Part shown: positions 30,080 to 40,470 of the stretch, piece by piece
Position numbering within the stretch: the first letter of the stretch is position 1
Layout: the number at the start of each line of letters is the position of its first letter
Assembly: GCA_018136815.1 (NCBI GenBank)
Contig: CM030938.1
Location: 4,421,724 to 4,485,723, forward strand
Direction: 5' to 3'
Source: Isochrysis galbana
Taxonomy: Eukaryota > Haptophyta > Isochrysidales > Isochrysidaceae
DNA length: 64,000 nucleotides
Made by a program: the position numbers and the translations under genes
Notes under the pieces: generated by a model
The model's database searches: none
Told to the model about the DNA's origin: nothing
The model's input: only the letters and a program-made list of their open reading frames with translations

Positions 30080-30605
30080 CAAGTTTGCCGCCTTGTGCGG
30101 GCAACATTTGTACGCAGTTGTTTTGGTGGGGGCGCGTCTCAGCTCGCGTCAAGAAGGTCGCTCTCTCCTTTGTTGTCTCTGTTGTTTTCCTCTAGAAACA
30201 CCCCCTACGCACACTAACGGTTTCAGTGTGTGAAGGCCGGTCCCAGACTCCCAACACACCCACTGGTTGGTTTACTCTCTCACGTCTTCTTCACCCTCTC
30301 TCTCTCTACTCCAGGATCGTATCTCCCTCCCACACCGCACGTGTCTTCTTTCACTCCTCTCCAACTCCCTCAAAGTTGCGGCGGGTGCCCCTCCCCTCGT
30401 GTCCTCGCCGACAAGTGCTCCGCCGCGCGCAGTACTCCCTCTCTCCTTGTCCGCCCGGTCCCTGCGGTCCAAGCTGGGTCTCGTACTGCCCCCAAGTCGA
30501 GTCCACTTAAAGATAAGCCACACCCTGCTTCTTCGACTTGCACATCTTCCGATCTCGATCCTCTCCCGCTTGCCGCGCAGCTGTGTTCGCGAGGCGGCGA
30601 CAAAC

Positions 30606-31670
30606 ATGCTTCTATTGGAGGCTGTGTTTCCCTGGAGTATTGCAGTCGTCTGGCTCAATGACGCAATGCACCTGAATGCGAGCAGTCGCTCAGATGTTGG
30701 GCCTTGCATCTGGTGTAGACATCAGGAATGGAAGGGCATACCATCACCCAAGATTGATGTAGTTGGCTCTAGCAATCTTCCATCCGTGTGTAACTCGCCT
30801 CTGCCGTGGGTCTTGATCACTCCAGCAGACAAGGGGGGAGTGATCACTACGTACTACCACTACGTGGTCGAGTTCGTCATCCCCACGCTCTCTTCGATGC
30901 TTGGCCTTGGGGAAGGAGGCGTGACACTCCTCTACCATTCACGCCCACAAGAAGCCGAGCAAGCAGTTCTGCGCTGGGGATGGCTGAACTTGACCCATTC
31001 AGTCTCTTTCCAGCTAAATCACACGATATGCGCGCGTAGAGTGATCTTAGGGGGCGATCTGGGATGTAATCCTCTCGCACAACCATCATCAGTCCGTCTG
31101 AATGCCTCATACTGTCGAAGTAGGATGTTTGACATCGGTAGCAAACTCATTGAGCAACAGTTTTCTTCGCGATCGAAGCCCGTGACCACAGGACCTCGCG
31201 TGCTCTTCGTCCCTCGCGAACAGTTCATGCAAAAACGCACTCGCAAGATCTACAATTGGAACGATGTTGTACTCGAGATCGTCAACGCAAGCATGAGGGC
31301 TCGTGCTCACCTCACAGTCTCATCGATGGATCACTTGCCGTTACGGTCTCAAATACAAGAAATTCATACCGCCGACGTTGTAGTGACGCAGCGTGGCTCA
31401 TTCAATGCGAATTTCATCTTCCTGCGTCCTCAGACCCGCGTTATACTCCTAGCTGATCCTTTGGATTATGAGCCATTCCAGTGGATCGGCCCGATGTGGT
31501 ACTCGACGTTGCCTGTATGGATTCAAGGACACAACTTTGCCCCTTACGGCCTCGTCGACATCGATGGCCTTCGTAGCCGCCTGACAGAGATTCTCCCGCC
31601 CCATCCTGATATGCAGTTGCTGCAAGTGCCGCCGTTTTCCTCAAATCTATTACAGCGCCCCAAACAGTAG
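30606..31670 (+). CDS. GT61-type (DUF563) glycosyltransferase
   Basis: Intronless; the Met at 30606 gives 354 aa. A frame open upstream to 30267 reads only a CT-rich leader. The N-terminus 'MLLLEAVFPWSIAVVWL' could be a signal anchor (type II Golgi/ER membrane protein). 'YYHYVVEFVIPTLSSML' near residue 80, 'RVLFVPRE' and the C-terminal 'TADVVVTQRGSFNANFIFLR' followed by 'VILLADP' match the GT61 layout, where the last block corresponds to the usual 'HGAglaN..F' donor-binding motif. The central His is replaced by Gln-Arg. The family transfers xylose, arabinose or GlcNAc to glycans. GC is lower than in its right-hand neighbours and it shares the contig with virus-like ORFs, so viral origin is possible. 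Confidence 0.7.
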   Translation: MLLLEAVFPWSIAVVWLNDAMHLNASSRSDVGPCIWCRHQEWKGIPSPKIDVVGSSNLPSVCNSPLPWVLITPADKGGVITTYYHYVVEFVIPTLSSMLGLGEGGVTLLYHSRPQEAEQAVLRWGWLNLTHSVSFQLNHTICARRVILGGDLGCNPLAQPSSVRLNASYCRSRMFDIGSKLIEQQFSSRSKPVTTGPRVLFVPREQFMQKRTRKIYNWNDVVLEIVNASMRARAHLTVSSMDHLPLRSQIQEIHTADVVVTQRGSFNANFIFLRPQTRVILLADPLDYEPFQWIGPMWYSTLPVWIQGHNFAPYGLVDIDGLRSRLTEILPPHPDMQLLQVPPFSSNLLQRPKQ

Positions 31671-32250
31671 CAAACTTGGGGGAGAACTTTGAACGCCCAT
31701 TTTGCCTTCACCATGATCCGAAGGCCGGCCGTCCATGTGGGCGTCCGGCCACCTCCGGTAGATCTGAGGCAAGGGAGCGGCCCATGAGGCATGGCATGCT
31801 TTCTGGGGGGAGGGGGGGGGGGGGGGCAGGGGGGGTTCTGCGTCCCCCGGGCGCCCGAAGTCCAAGTCACTGCATTGCGCTGTGCCCGTCCAAGTGGAAT
31901 TGTACCTCTTCGTCTCATGGCGTGCGGTGGCAGGGAGGAAGGTAAGGGGCACGCGGCGCCCATTTGGAGAGAGATCAAAAAATGTTGTGTAACCTTCTTT
32001 TATGCATGCTGTTGCATTTTTAACATTCTTGCCTCACGCGCGGCACTGGGATTCACTTTTGTAGCCACGCCCTTTCCCTTCCTTCTCCCTCACTCACTAC
32101 CCGCCTTGCGGCACCTCCTCTTGTACTCCACGTAGGGGCTCAGGTTGCAGGGGGGGAGCTTGGTTGGGCGGAGTGCACCTGCCCCCAGCGAATGTTCTCG
32201 CCCTCCTGTGTCGCTGGGTGGCCTGTCTCTTTCCAGCGTTTCTCGTCAAA
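31671..32250. other. Intergenic, no gene seen
   Basis: A G-run (31805-31842) and AT-richer sequence. No motifs. Confidence 0.35.
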
Positions 32251-32253
32251 AAA

Positions 32254-32520
32254 TATTGTTATAGTTCGAGCGATGGAGCGCGCGCCGACCGCTCCTGATC
32301 CCCAGCCCCCTGCCGTCACGACGCCCCACAGGGGCCGCCCCAAGCCGCCGGAGCCGAAGCGCTCACAAGCCGCCCCCTTGACCCTGACAGACAGCGACGT
32401 CGACATGATCCTCCCTCCCTCGCCTCCCCACCAGGCGCAAGAGCGCAGAAGCAGGGAACAGGAAGAGCCTTGTTCACTCCCTGCAGCTGCAGACCAACAG
32501 AGCCAGCCCCTGGCTCTGTG
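32254..32520 (+). mobile_element. Family B 5' end ('ATTGTTATAGTT' plus MERAPTAP ORF)
   Basis: 'ATTGTTATAGTTCGAGCGAT' is followed by an ORF starting 'MERAPTAPDPQPPAVTTPHR' and 'GRPKPPEPKRSQ', ending at 32520. The same 5' start occurs at 46272 and 51648 (close) and 56886 (diverged). It is probably the 5' end of a transposable element ORF. The product is not recognised (basic, Pro-rich). Confidence 0.6.
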
Positions 32521-32651
32521 ACGGATTGGAGGTTACGGATGGGACGGAGGGAACCGGAAGGTACGGAAGGTAGGCGGCGGGAGGCACGGTATTTTGGGAC
32601 TGGGCAGGTTGGACGGGCTGACGGGCTGATCCACCTCACTGGCGGGAGGAT

Positions 32652-33280
32652 GTGCGTATGGGCACAAAGGGCATCTTGTTTGCGCTCGACGTCGCGGTGA
32701 CCAACGGAGCTATCGTTCACAACTTCTTGGGCGAGAAGAAAGGCCTTTCCGCAAAGATGGTGTTGAGGAGAACCAAGGTGAGTGAGGCTGCCCCGCCCCA
32801 GCTCGCACTGCCTTCCTCATGTCCCTCGCTCGCCCTCTCATGTCCCTGCCTGCTGCCCGGTCACGCCTGCCACCTCAGGTCGCCTTCTGCCTGCAGTGGG
32901 CCACAGAGATACTCGACGTCGCGAAGCCTCTCCGGAAACGCAAGCCGGCAGCCTTGTGGGTGATGCAGGCAAGGATGACAAACTCGTGTGAGTTGCTGAG
33001 CCCGGCATCCCCACACGTGCAGTCGCGAGCAGAGCACGAGTTGGTCGACATGGGCAAGGTGGCCAATGAGTTGGTAGAGCTCGGTCGACGCGTTGGAACG
33101 AGAGGGCCGCCGAAACACGCCGTACGAGTGCACATGCAGAAGGGCGTGTGCGCATATGGGGAGTGTGCCATTGACAAACCAAAACGACCTCAACTCAGAT
33201 GTGGCGCCTGTCGTGAGGGCTCGGGTGCATACTACCACCTCCGGTGCTTTTTTGCTTGCCATCGGTGCCTTAGAGAGTAG
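32652..33280 (+). pseudogene. piggyBac-like transposase C-terminal part with an intron
   Basis: 'GILFALDVAVTNGAIVHNFL' resembles the 'LF..LLDIA..NAYI' helix of piggyBac transposases. After a 101-nt intron (32778-32878, GTGAGT...CAG, phase 0) the frame continues 'FCLQWATEILDVAK' and ends in 'CGACREGSGAYYHLRCFFACHRC', the Cys/His finger found at piggyBac C-termini. The catalytic Asp region is not visible upstream. It could be a decayed transposon or the 3' part of a domesticated gene. Confidence 0.5.
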
Positions 33281-33690
33281 CTCAACCGTTCTCGGGGATT
33301 TTCTTCCGTTTTTAGCGCGTTTTGTGATTTCGCAAGTTTCGCACTTCTAAAAGAGTAATGTAACCTCCTCTAATGCATGCTGTGATGGTAGGTGGCTTCT
33401 ATCTTGCCTATATGCAGCCCGCCCTGCCCAAAATTTGGTTCATATATGACCCCCTTCCCCTAACGCACTCACCCACAAATCCATTTTTAGGCATATACTA
33501 GGGTTAAAACCCGTGTGCCACCTACCAGTGACCCCCCATCCTGCTCGCGAGAGCTCTGGGCTCTCCATGGCCGCAGTAAAGAGTTAAAGAGAAAGGGAGT
33601 GAGTCACCGGGCCAACAAACAGATTACAAGATAAGCAGATGTTTCACATTCACAGCGTCGTAGTCCTCGTAGCGGCGCGTGGTCGGGGCG
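33281..33690. other. Short intergenic region before BMS1
   Basis: No CT tract is present here, unlike the other genes. A short purine stretch lies at 33583-33600. Probable BMS1 promoter by position only. Confidence 0.35.
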
Positions 33691-36600
33691 ATGGGGTCGT
33701 CGGCGCTCAAAGGCTCTCGCGCCAAGAAGGCCAAGGCGGGCCGTGCGGCGCGGCGGGGCGCAGGGAATGCGCGTAACAACCCGAAGGCTTTCAAGGCGGC
33801 CTCGGGTCCCAAGGCGATGGCGCGCCACGCCCACCGCGCCCTCGAGAAGCAGGAGAGACAGTATCACGTTTCTCTGACTGACCGCTCACTTGAGGCAACA
33901 GAGCCTCCGCCGGTCATCGTAGTCGTCGTGGGGCCTGCGGGAGTCGGTGAGTACAGCAGAGCGTGCTTGTGGTCGTTGTGTGCGCGCCCACGATAGAACG
34001 CCGCCCGGCTGGCCTTAGGCAAGTCGACGCTGATTCGGTCTCTCGTGAAGAACTGGACCAAGCAGAATATCAAGGAGACCCAGGGGCCAGTCACGGTTGT
34101 TACGGGCAAGAGCCGCAGGGTGACGCTGATCGAGTGAGGACGCGCGCGCGCTTTCCTCCCGTTGATGCGATCTGGCGTTGCTCAGTCGCCCCTCGCGCAT
34201 CTGCAGGTGCCCGAACGACCTTAATGCGATGTGTGACCTCGCCAAGATTGCTGACCTTGTGCTCCTCGTGGTCGACGGCCACTTCGGCTTCGAGATGGAG
34301 ACCTTCGAATTCCTAAACATGTGCCAGGCACGCCGCTGGCGTGCTCCTTCGTTTGCCGAGTGCTCAGCTCGTCACATGCCGTCGCCGCTCTCTACTGTGC
34401 GATGATTGAGCCTCGGCGCAATCCCGCAGGTCCATGGCTTCCCCCGTGTGATGGGCGTCCTCACGCATCTCGACTCCTTCACGAACGCCGCCACATTGCG
34501 GCGGACGAAGAAGACCCTTAAGCACCGCTTTTGGACCGACATATACGACGGGTGCAAGCTCTTTTACTTGTCGGGGCTCAAGCACGGACGATACCCAAAG
34601 ACGGAGGTGCAGAACCTCGCGAGGTGAGCCCTCCAAGAGAATACACTAACGGCGTCTTGACGGGGCCATCACCCTGGCGTGTGTCGTGCCGAGCAGCTGA
34701 GCGCAGACCGCATTGCCGCCGCGTAACCTTCAACGTGACCGAATTCCCGCCGACTCGCCCTGCGAACTTCCAACCAGATTCATCTCGGTACTCAAGTTCC
34801 GCCCCCTCATCTGGCGCAACTCCCACCCGTTCGTTCTGGCTGACCGGATGGAGGATGTAACTGAGCCGGCTGCCATCGCGCGGGACTCCCTCGTCGAACG
34901 CTCCATTTGTCTCTACGGATGGGTGTGTACTCGCCGCCGTAGCACGCGTCCAGCCCAAAGATAGACGCTCACGCGCTACTATTCCTGCGCTTCACGCAGG
35001 TACGCGGCACCTTCTTCAAACCGGGCATGCGAGTGCACTTCCTCGGTGTTGGTGACTATTCCATCAAGGAAGTGCGCTCTGTCGATGACCCGTGCCCTCT
35101 GCCGGACCGCACAGTACGGCGGCGACTCGATGCCAGAGACAAGCGGCTGTACGCGCCCATGAGCAATCTGGGCGACTTGGTGTACGACGCCGACGCCGTG
35201 TACATCGATATCCCTGAGAGAGCCATGCGCTTCACGCGCAAAGAAGGCCCGCCTGTGGAGGGTGGGGAGGCAGTTGAGGCAGCCGACGAGGAGGAGGCTG
35301 AGGATGAAGGAGTGGCCATGGTGCGAGGACTCCAGAAGCTCCGGGAGGAGGCGACTCTAGACGCGCAAATGGAGGGTGTCGAGCTTCGTCTCTTCAAGGG
35401 CGGTGCGGCCCTCGGAGGGGATGGAGAAGAAGGCAGCGATTCGGGCCACGAGATACGCATGAGGCGCCCCGTTGACTTTGACGAAGACTTTCCGCAAAAG
35501 GGGATGGGGAAGCAGCGCGCGCTCGCATACGAGGCCGGCACGGAGCTCGGCTGGGTGGACGCCGATGGAGAGCAGGCATGTGATGGTGGACAGGGGAGGG
35601 ACACAAAGAGCGGTGAGGAGAGTTGCGAGGAGAGCGGTGAGGAGAGTGGCGAGGAGCGCGGCGAGGAGAGTGGCGAGGAAAGTGACTCGGACGCCGAGGT
35701 GGGAAGAGAGGGCTACAACGATAGTGATGACCCCGATGAGAGTGATGTCGAGGAGGGCGCCGAGTGGAAGGCGGGGCTTGCCGAGCGCGCGGCGCTCGCG
35801 TATGCTTCGCGCCGCGTGAACTGGCTCGCTGTGGTCTATGGCAAGTCCGATGCGACCGATCCAGTGGCAGACACCGGCGATACGCACGACGGGCCCAATG
35901 GCAACGATGCTGCGAACGAGCATGACGCAGAGGAGGAGGCGGAGGAAGACTTTCTCGTGCCCAAAGGAACCCTCGTCTCACGCGAGAAGGCTCGCGCTGG
36001 AAAGAGTGGCGATGGCATCATTCGGCCCCAGCCGATGAGCCATGTGAACCCACTGTGGAAGGGATACGAGGAAGACGCTGACGCATGGGAAAACTCGCGC
36101 CCTCCTCAGCGCCTGGAGCCGATGCGCGACTGGACTCTCACCGAAAACCGCGACCTTATCATCAACCGGTTCGTCACTGGCGACTGGTCCGCACCGGCAC
36201 GTGCCAAGCTCGGTGAGGTGGACTATGAGGAAGGAGACCAAGGCAGCGACGACGGCGGATTTGAGGACCTTGAGACCGGCGAGGTGCATGGCGCTGGTGG
36301 CGGACATGAGGCAGAGAAGTCGGCGGAAGCGGTGGACGAGGAAGAAGCTAGGCGCCGGCGCAAGATTGAGAAGAAGGCACGTTTTGACGCGGGGTACGAC
36401 GATGGCGACGCAGATGGCGAGGGCGAGGGCGAGGGCGAGTCGGGTGACGAGGAGGGCCCCGGTGGAGCGCCTGAGGGTGGCGCCGCCGGTGGAGGCTCGT
36501 CGGCGCTGCGGCCCGGGCAAGAGCTCTTCCAGGAGGACCCTTGGATCATCGAGCAGCGTCGGGTCCAAGCGGAGCAGCGCCGTCGGAATAAGGAGTTCGC

Positions 36601-38146
36601 CGACTCGTTGCAGGCCCTAGATCCTGACGAGCGCGCAGCGGTACAGGGCTACCCGCCAGGCGCGTACGTGCGCGTGGTGCTCACGCAGGTGCTCGCCGTG
36701 CCGCCGAAACCACGCCGCACAAGCGGAGGCAGAGTGCAACTATCCGCTCCGACACTCGCGCCCCTGCGCTCGATGCTCGCGCTCACTCGTTTTCACCCGT
36801 CCATCCATGCCTAGGTACCCTGCGAGTTGCCCAAGTACTTTGAGCCAAAGTTCCCGCTCGTGCTGGGGGGGCTGCAGCCGGGTGAAGAGCGTCTGGGACT
36901 CGTTTCAATGCGGGTGAAGAAGCACCGGTGGCACAAAAAGATCCTCAAGTCGGGTGATCCGCTTACCATTTCTATCGGTTGGCGGCGCTTCCAATCGTTG
37001 CCCCTATACTACGTCAAGGACCCTAACTTGAGGTTGCGGCACATCAAGTATACACCTGAGCATATGCACTGCTTGGCCGCCTTCCATGGCCCCGTCACAC
37101 CGCCAAACACCGGTGTGCTAGCATTCCAAAGCGACGCGAGGAAGTCGTTCCGGATCTCCGCTACCGGTGTGGTGCTCGAATTGAGCGCTAATTTGAAAAT
37201 TGTCAAGAAGCTCAAGCTGGTGGGCTCGCCGTTCAAGGTCTTCAAGAACACGGCCTTTGTGAAGGACATGTTCACGTCGGCACTGGAGGTGGCCAAATTT
37301 GAAGGGGCCGCCATCCGCACCGTTTCCGGCGTCCGCGGACAGGTGAGTGCTTCCAGCGTGAGTGCCACCGCGCGTGGCGCATGTCATTGGGATATCTGTC
37401 ACGAAACTCGTTCAGAGAACACCTCGGCACGTTGCGGGTGCCCCACTTTGCCATCTACACTTGCATTTTGCGCGCCCTCTCATCGCGCTGGTGTCTTGCT
37501 GCCATAACAGGTCAAGCGGGCGCTCAAGGCAAACGATGGCACCTTTCGTGCCACCTTTGAGGACAAGGTCCTGCGCTCCGATCTTGTGTTACTGAAGGCG
37601 TGGGCACCCGTGCCTCAGCCGACGCTCTACAACCCTATCACGAACTTGCTCGTGCCACACGGGCGTGGGTACGTGCGCATGCGCACTGCGGCCGAGGTAC
37701 GTGCCGCGCTGGGCGTCGCTCCTAAGGTTGACAAGGACTCGCTTTACAAGCCTGTAAAGCGCGTGACACGCCGCTTCAACAAGCTCAACGTGCCCAAGTC
37801 GCTACAAGAAGCGCTCCCATACAAGAGCAAACCGAAGCAGGACGCCAAACTAGCCAAGAAGAGGGTCAAGAAGAGTTCACACAAAGCTCTGCGGGCAGTG
37901 GTCGTAGAGCCTGAGGAGCGGCAAGCCACGAAATTCATGCAGCAGGTACAAACCATGTACAACGAGCGCGAGCGCAAGCGCAAGCGGGCGGCCAAGGAAC
38001 GGCGCGAGAAGCACGAGAAGAATGCCGAGCGAGAGGATGCGCAGAAGGCAGCGGCCACGAAGCAAGTTCGCAAAAAGCGTTATGTGAAGCAAGGCCTCCA
38101 GGAGAAGCGCAAGGCCGGAGGCGCTAAGGCTAGTGGCAACGATTGA
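33691..38146 (+). CDS. BMS1: Ribosome biogenesis GTPase BMS1, complete, eight exons
   Basis: Exons: 33691-33946, 34019-34133, 34207-34327, 34430-34623, 34778-34922, 35000-36688, 36815-37342 and 37511-38146. They sum to 3684 nt, or 1227 aa, near the usual BMS1 length. The N-terminal GTPase has 'GPAGVGKST' (split by intron 1), 'ECPNDLNAM' (split by intron 2), '[16 protein letters not shown]' and '[15 protein letters not shown]'. The AARP2CN-type part reads '[17 protein letters not shown]' and '[18 protein letters not shown]'. A long acidic Asp/Glu/Gly insert follows (within exon 6), then the conserved C-terminal domain from '[11 protein letters not shown]' through '[15 protein letters not shown]', '[15 protein letters not shown]' and 'YNPITNLL', and a Lys/Arg-rich tail. 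BMS1 acts in the nucleolar SSU processome with Rcl1 for 18S maturation. Intron 3 has a GC donor. Confidence 0.97.
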
Positions 38147-38560
38147 GCTTAACGAAGGAGGGGGGAAGCGTATGAGTTCGGGACGTGGTACGGCACGTAG
38201 CAGCGCCTTGTTCGCCTCGATTTCATGGGCACCTCAAGGCAAGGAGGTCCTATGGTCAACTCCTACTACACCTTTTGCCGGTTGTATCTCGGCCATCACG
38301 GGCCGCCATGTTGCAAGTCGGGGAGCTGCGGTGCACAATCGCATGTCGACTTGAATGTAGCGGTTAAGACGTGGGGAGAGAGCCCTTCTCAGTGATAGGA
38401 ATAAGAGAGCCTTACTTACTCCGAACGTTCCCACCATACTCGCTCCGCTTATTCTCGTATTGTATTGGGGGCATGAAGATGGCAAATAGTGTGAATTCGA
38501 ATGAACCAATCGCTAATTGCGTTGGTCCGTACTCCGGGGATGCGAAGTAAAAATAAACAT
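38147..38560. other. Intergenic, 3' of BMS1
   Basis: No gene or clear terminator signal. Confidence 0.35.
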
Positions 38561-38720
38561 GTGCATCAGGCAAGATTCAGATCCAGGGCTGCACACCTAC
38601 TAGGGATCCAGTATCGCGCCACCACTTCCCTTTCCACACCTCTTTCCTTTGTCTTTTGGTTTCCGGGGTCCAGCCCAAGTGCACTACCTTGGGCCCGCTG
38701 CATTCTGAAATAATCTGACT
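38561..38720 (+). repeat. Dispersed repeat related to 4641-4870
   Basis: 'GGGCTGCACACCTACTAG', a pyrimidine stretch, then 'GGTTTCCGGGGTCCAGCCCA' and 'CACTACCTTGGGCC' match the same order at 4690-4830 and 21500-21670. Confidence 0.55.
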
Positions 38721-38775
38721 TCCGTGCCAGAGTGTGGTCCACGCATGCCTTGGCTAAAGTTGCATTATGTTGTCG

Positions 38776-38935
38776 TGTGTAGTGTGTAGTTTGTAGAGTG
38801 TAGCTGTGTAGTGTGTAGAGTGTAGAGTGTAGTGTGTAGTGTGTAGTGTGTGCAGTGTGTGCAGTGTGTAGTGTGTAGTGTGTAGTGTGTAGTGTGTAGT
38901 GTGTAGTGTGTAGCGTGTAGTGTGTTATGTGTAGG
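38776..38935 (+). repeat. GTGTAGT microsatellite
   Basis: About 20 near-perfect copies of a 7-base unit GTGTAGT (with GTGTAGA and GTGTGCA variants). Confidence 0.9.
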
Positions 38936-39310
38936 GTATTTGGATGTGGAACCTATTGTCCACATCTATAAATAGGTTGGGGGCAATGGTCAATGGTCAA
39001 TGGTGGCCTCGCGCCCCCCTCACTTCATTGCAGGCGCCCTCGTGGGGGGAGCCGCACAACCAATCTCAGCCCTTGCTAGGGCCTCGTTAACGTTTCGCGA
39101 GGCTTTTTACAAACTATCGGAGGGCTCGCTTTCCGCACATTCTGCAAGCTTTCGTGGTCGCCGCGGCGAAACGGTTCCGCGTGCCTAGCCTCCTATGCGG
39201 TGGTGTGTTTGAAGTGCAGATGCTTGCGTCCTTCTGCTTCAAAAGGGGAAGGGAAAGGGTGTATAGGCTAGCCACGTGTTTCCACTCCTCGTGGCTCAGG
39301 ATGATTTTTC

Positions 39311-39750
39311 CAGTGATGGTGCATCAGTACTGACGTCAGTTTTTTACATCAGTGTCAGTTCACCTCAAGCTGACAACTGATGTCAGTTGTCAGTTGTCAG
39401 CAGCTTGGAGCGGGGAGAAAAACAAAACACGCAGTCCTCTTTACTTTCTACAGCCAAGGAAAAAAATATGTAAAACAAGCCAAACTGGGGTTCGAACTCG
39501 TGCTCAGCATCACAGACCGCATGCGCATTACACCCTGAGCCGCTAGGGGCCCTCTATCGAACAAGGATCGGGCGTTTTGTGGAATTAAAATTTGCAGCAA
39601 AGGCACAGGTCACTGATGTCAGCTGATATTCTGCTCGCTCAGAGCCTTTGAGGTGATGTCAGCTGATGGACCTCATCAGCTGACATCAGCTACTGATGTC
39701 AGTGTTAGCTCGAAGTTGGTGTCAGCTGACGGACTGATGCACCATCACTG
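39311..39750. mobile_element. 440-bp hAT-type MITE with 8-bp TSD GATTTTTC and a tRNA-like interior
   Basis: Left end CAGTGATGGTGCATCAGT and right end ACTGATGCACCATCACTG are perfect 18-bp inverted repeats. GATTTTTC lies at 39303-39310 and 39751-39758. Many 'CTGATGTCAG' and 'GTCAGCTGA' subterminal repeats in both orientations occupy about 120 bases at each end. There is no transposase ORF. The middle (39480-39555) is unlike the ends and resembles a tRNA gene. Confidence 0.92.
39481..39555 (-). tRNA. tRNA-like sequence (pseudo-tRNA or SINE head) inside the MITE
   Basis: On the reverse strand, 'TAGCGGCTCAGGGTGTAATG' resembles the A box/D arm, and about 45 bases later 'AGTTCGAACCCC' is a good B box/T loop. 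The acceptor end begins 'GGGCCCC', but the T stem pairs poorly and the 3' strand (CCCAGTTTGGC) does not fully pair. It is therefore tRNA-related rather than a clear functional gene. No anticodon is assigned. Confidence 0.4.
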
Positions 39751-39879
39751 GATTTTTCGGGCCCAAGAATCGCGCGCTGGTTGGCGGTTGGGGCGTGTCG
39801 CGTATGTCCGATACCGTGATACGATCGAGTGATGTCGTGTTATTGATTGTGTATTCGCGTCCGCTATAAGGCGTGGAAC

Positions 39880-40015
39880 TAGATAGCTTAGATAGCCGGA
39901 TATCTAGCTATCTAATTATCTACCCCCGATTTTCACTATCTATATCTACTTAGATAGAGCCGGGGACTATCTATATCTAGCTAGATGGCAATATCGCTAG
40001 ATATCTAGTGAATAG
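39880..40015. repeat. TAGATA/TATCTA palindromic low-complexity segment
   Basis: Dense overlapping TAGATA, TATCTA and GATATC motifs make this stretch self-complementary. Possibly MITE ends. No boundaries could be set. Confidence 0.6.
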
Positions 40016-40139
40016 CGGGCCTTGTTAGCTGCTTACAGTCGGGCGCGGACTGGCTGACAGCTGACAGCAGGCACCGGCGGCCAGCGGACTGAGATGATCA
40101 CGATTACACAAGCGCACCTCACTAATCTTACTCACACAA

Positions 40140-40322
40140 TCAATCACAGTTGACTGCGGCCAAAAGCGCATGCTCCAATGTTTCACCACTCTGAGATGCT
40201 TTCAAGTCATCATGAAGCTTGCCTGCATTCGAAAACATGCGTTCAACTCCCGCTGAGCAGGCAGGTGACAGCCGATGGAACGGGAAGTTAATATCATCAA
40301 AATAATAGTCCGATGATAGCAT
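40140..40322 (-). pseudogene. hAT transposase C-terminal dimerisation fragment
   Basis: The reverse-strand frame reads 'INFPFHRLSPACSAGVERMF', continuing 'SNAGKLHDDLKAS' and 'LEHALLAAVN'. This is the classic hAT C-terminal block, with aromatic residues before 'S..VER.FS.AGK'. Only the last 60 codons survive. Confidence 0.7.
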
Positions 40323-40470
40323 TCTAGATTCTAGTACGCTACGGACGGCGATGGTTGCGAAGCGATTTCACCAATTGGACATTTGGCATATGCGTGTGCG
40401 CCGAACGACGACATCTGAAGACGCGACGTGTGTTCTCTCGCGCAACCGGACATCCGTCCTTCCTTCCCTC

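Noticed and set aside
39880..40015. Possible rRNA or ncRNA hairpin
   Set aside because: The self-complementarity comes from simple TAGATA/TATCTA repetition; no known RNA features.
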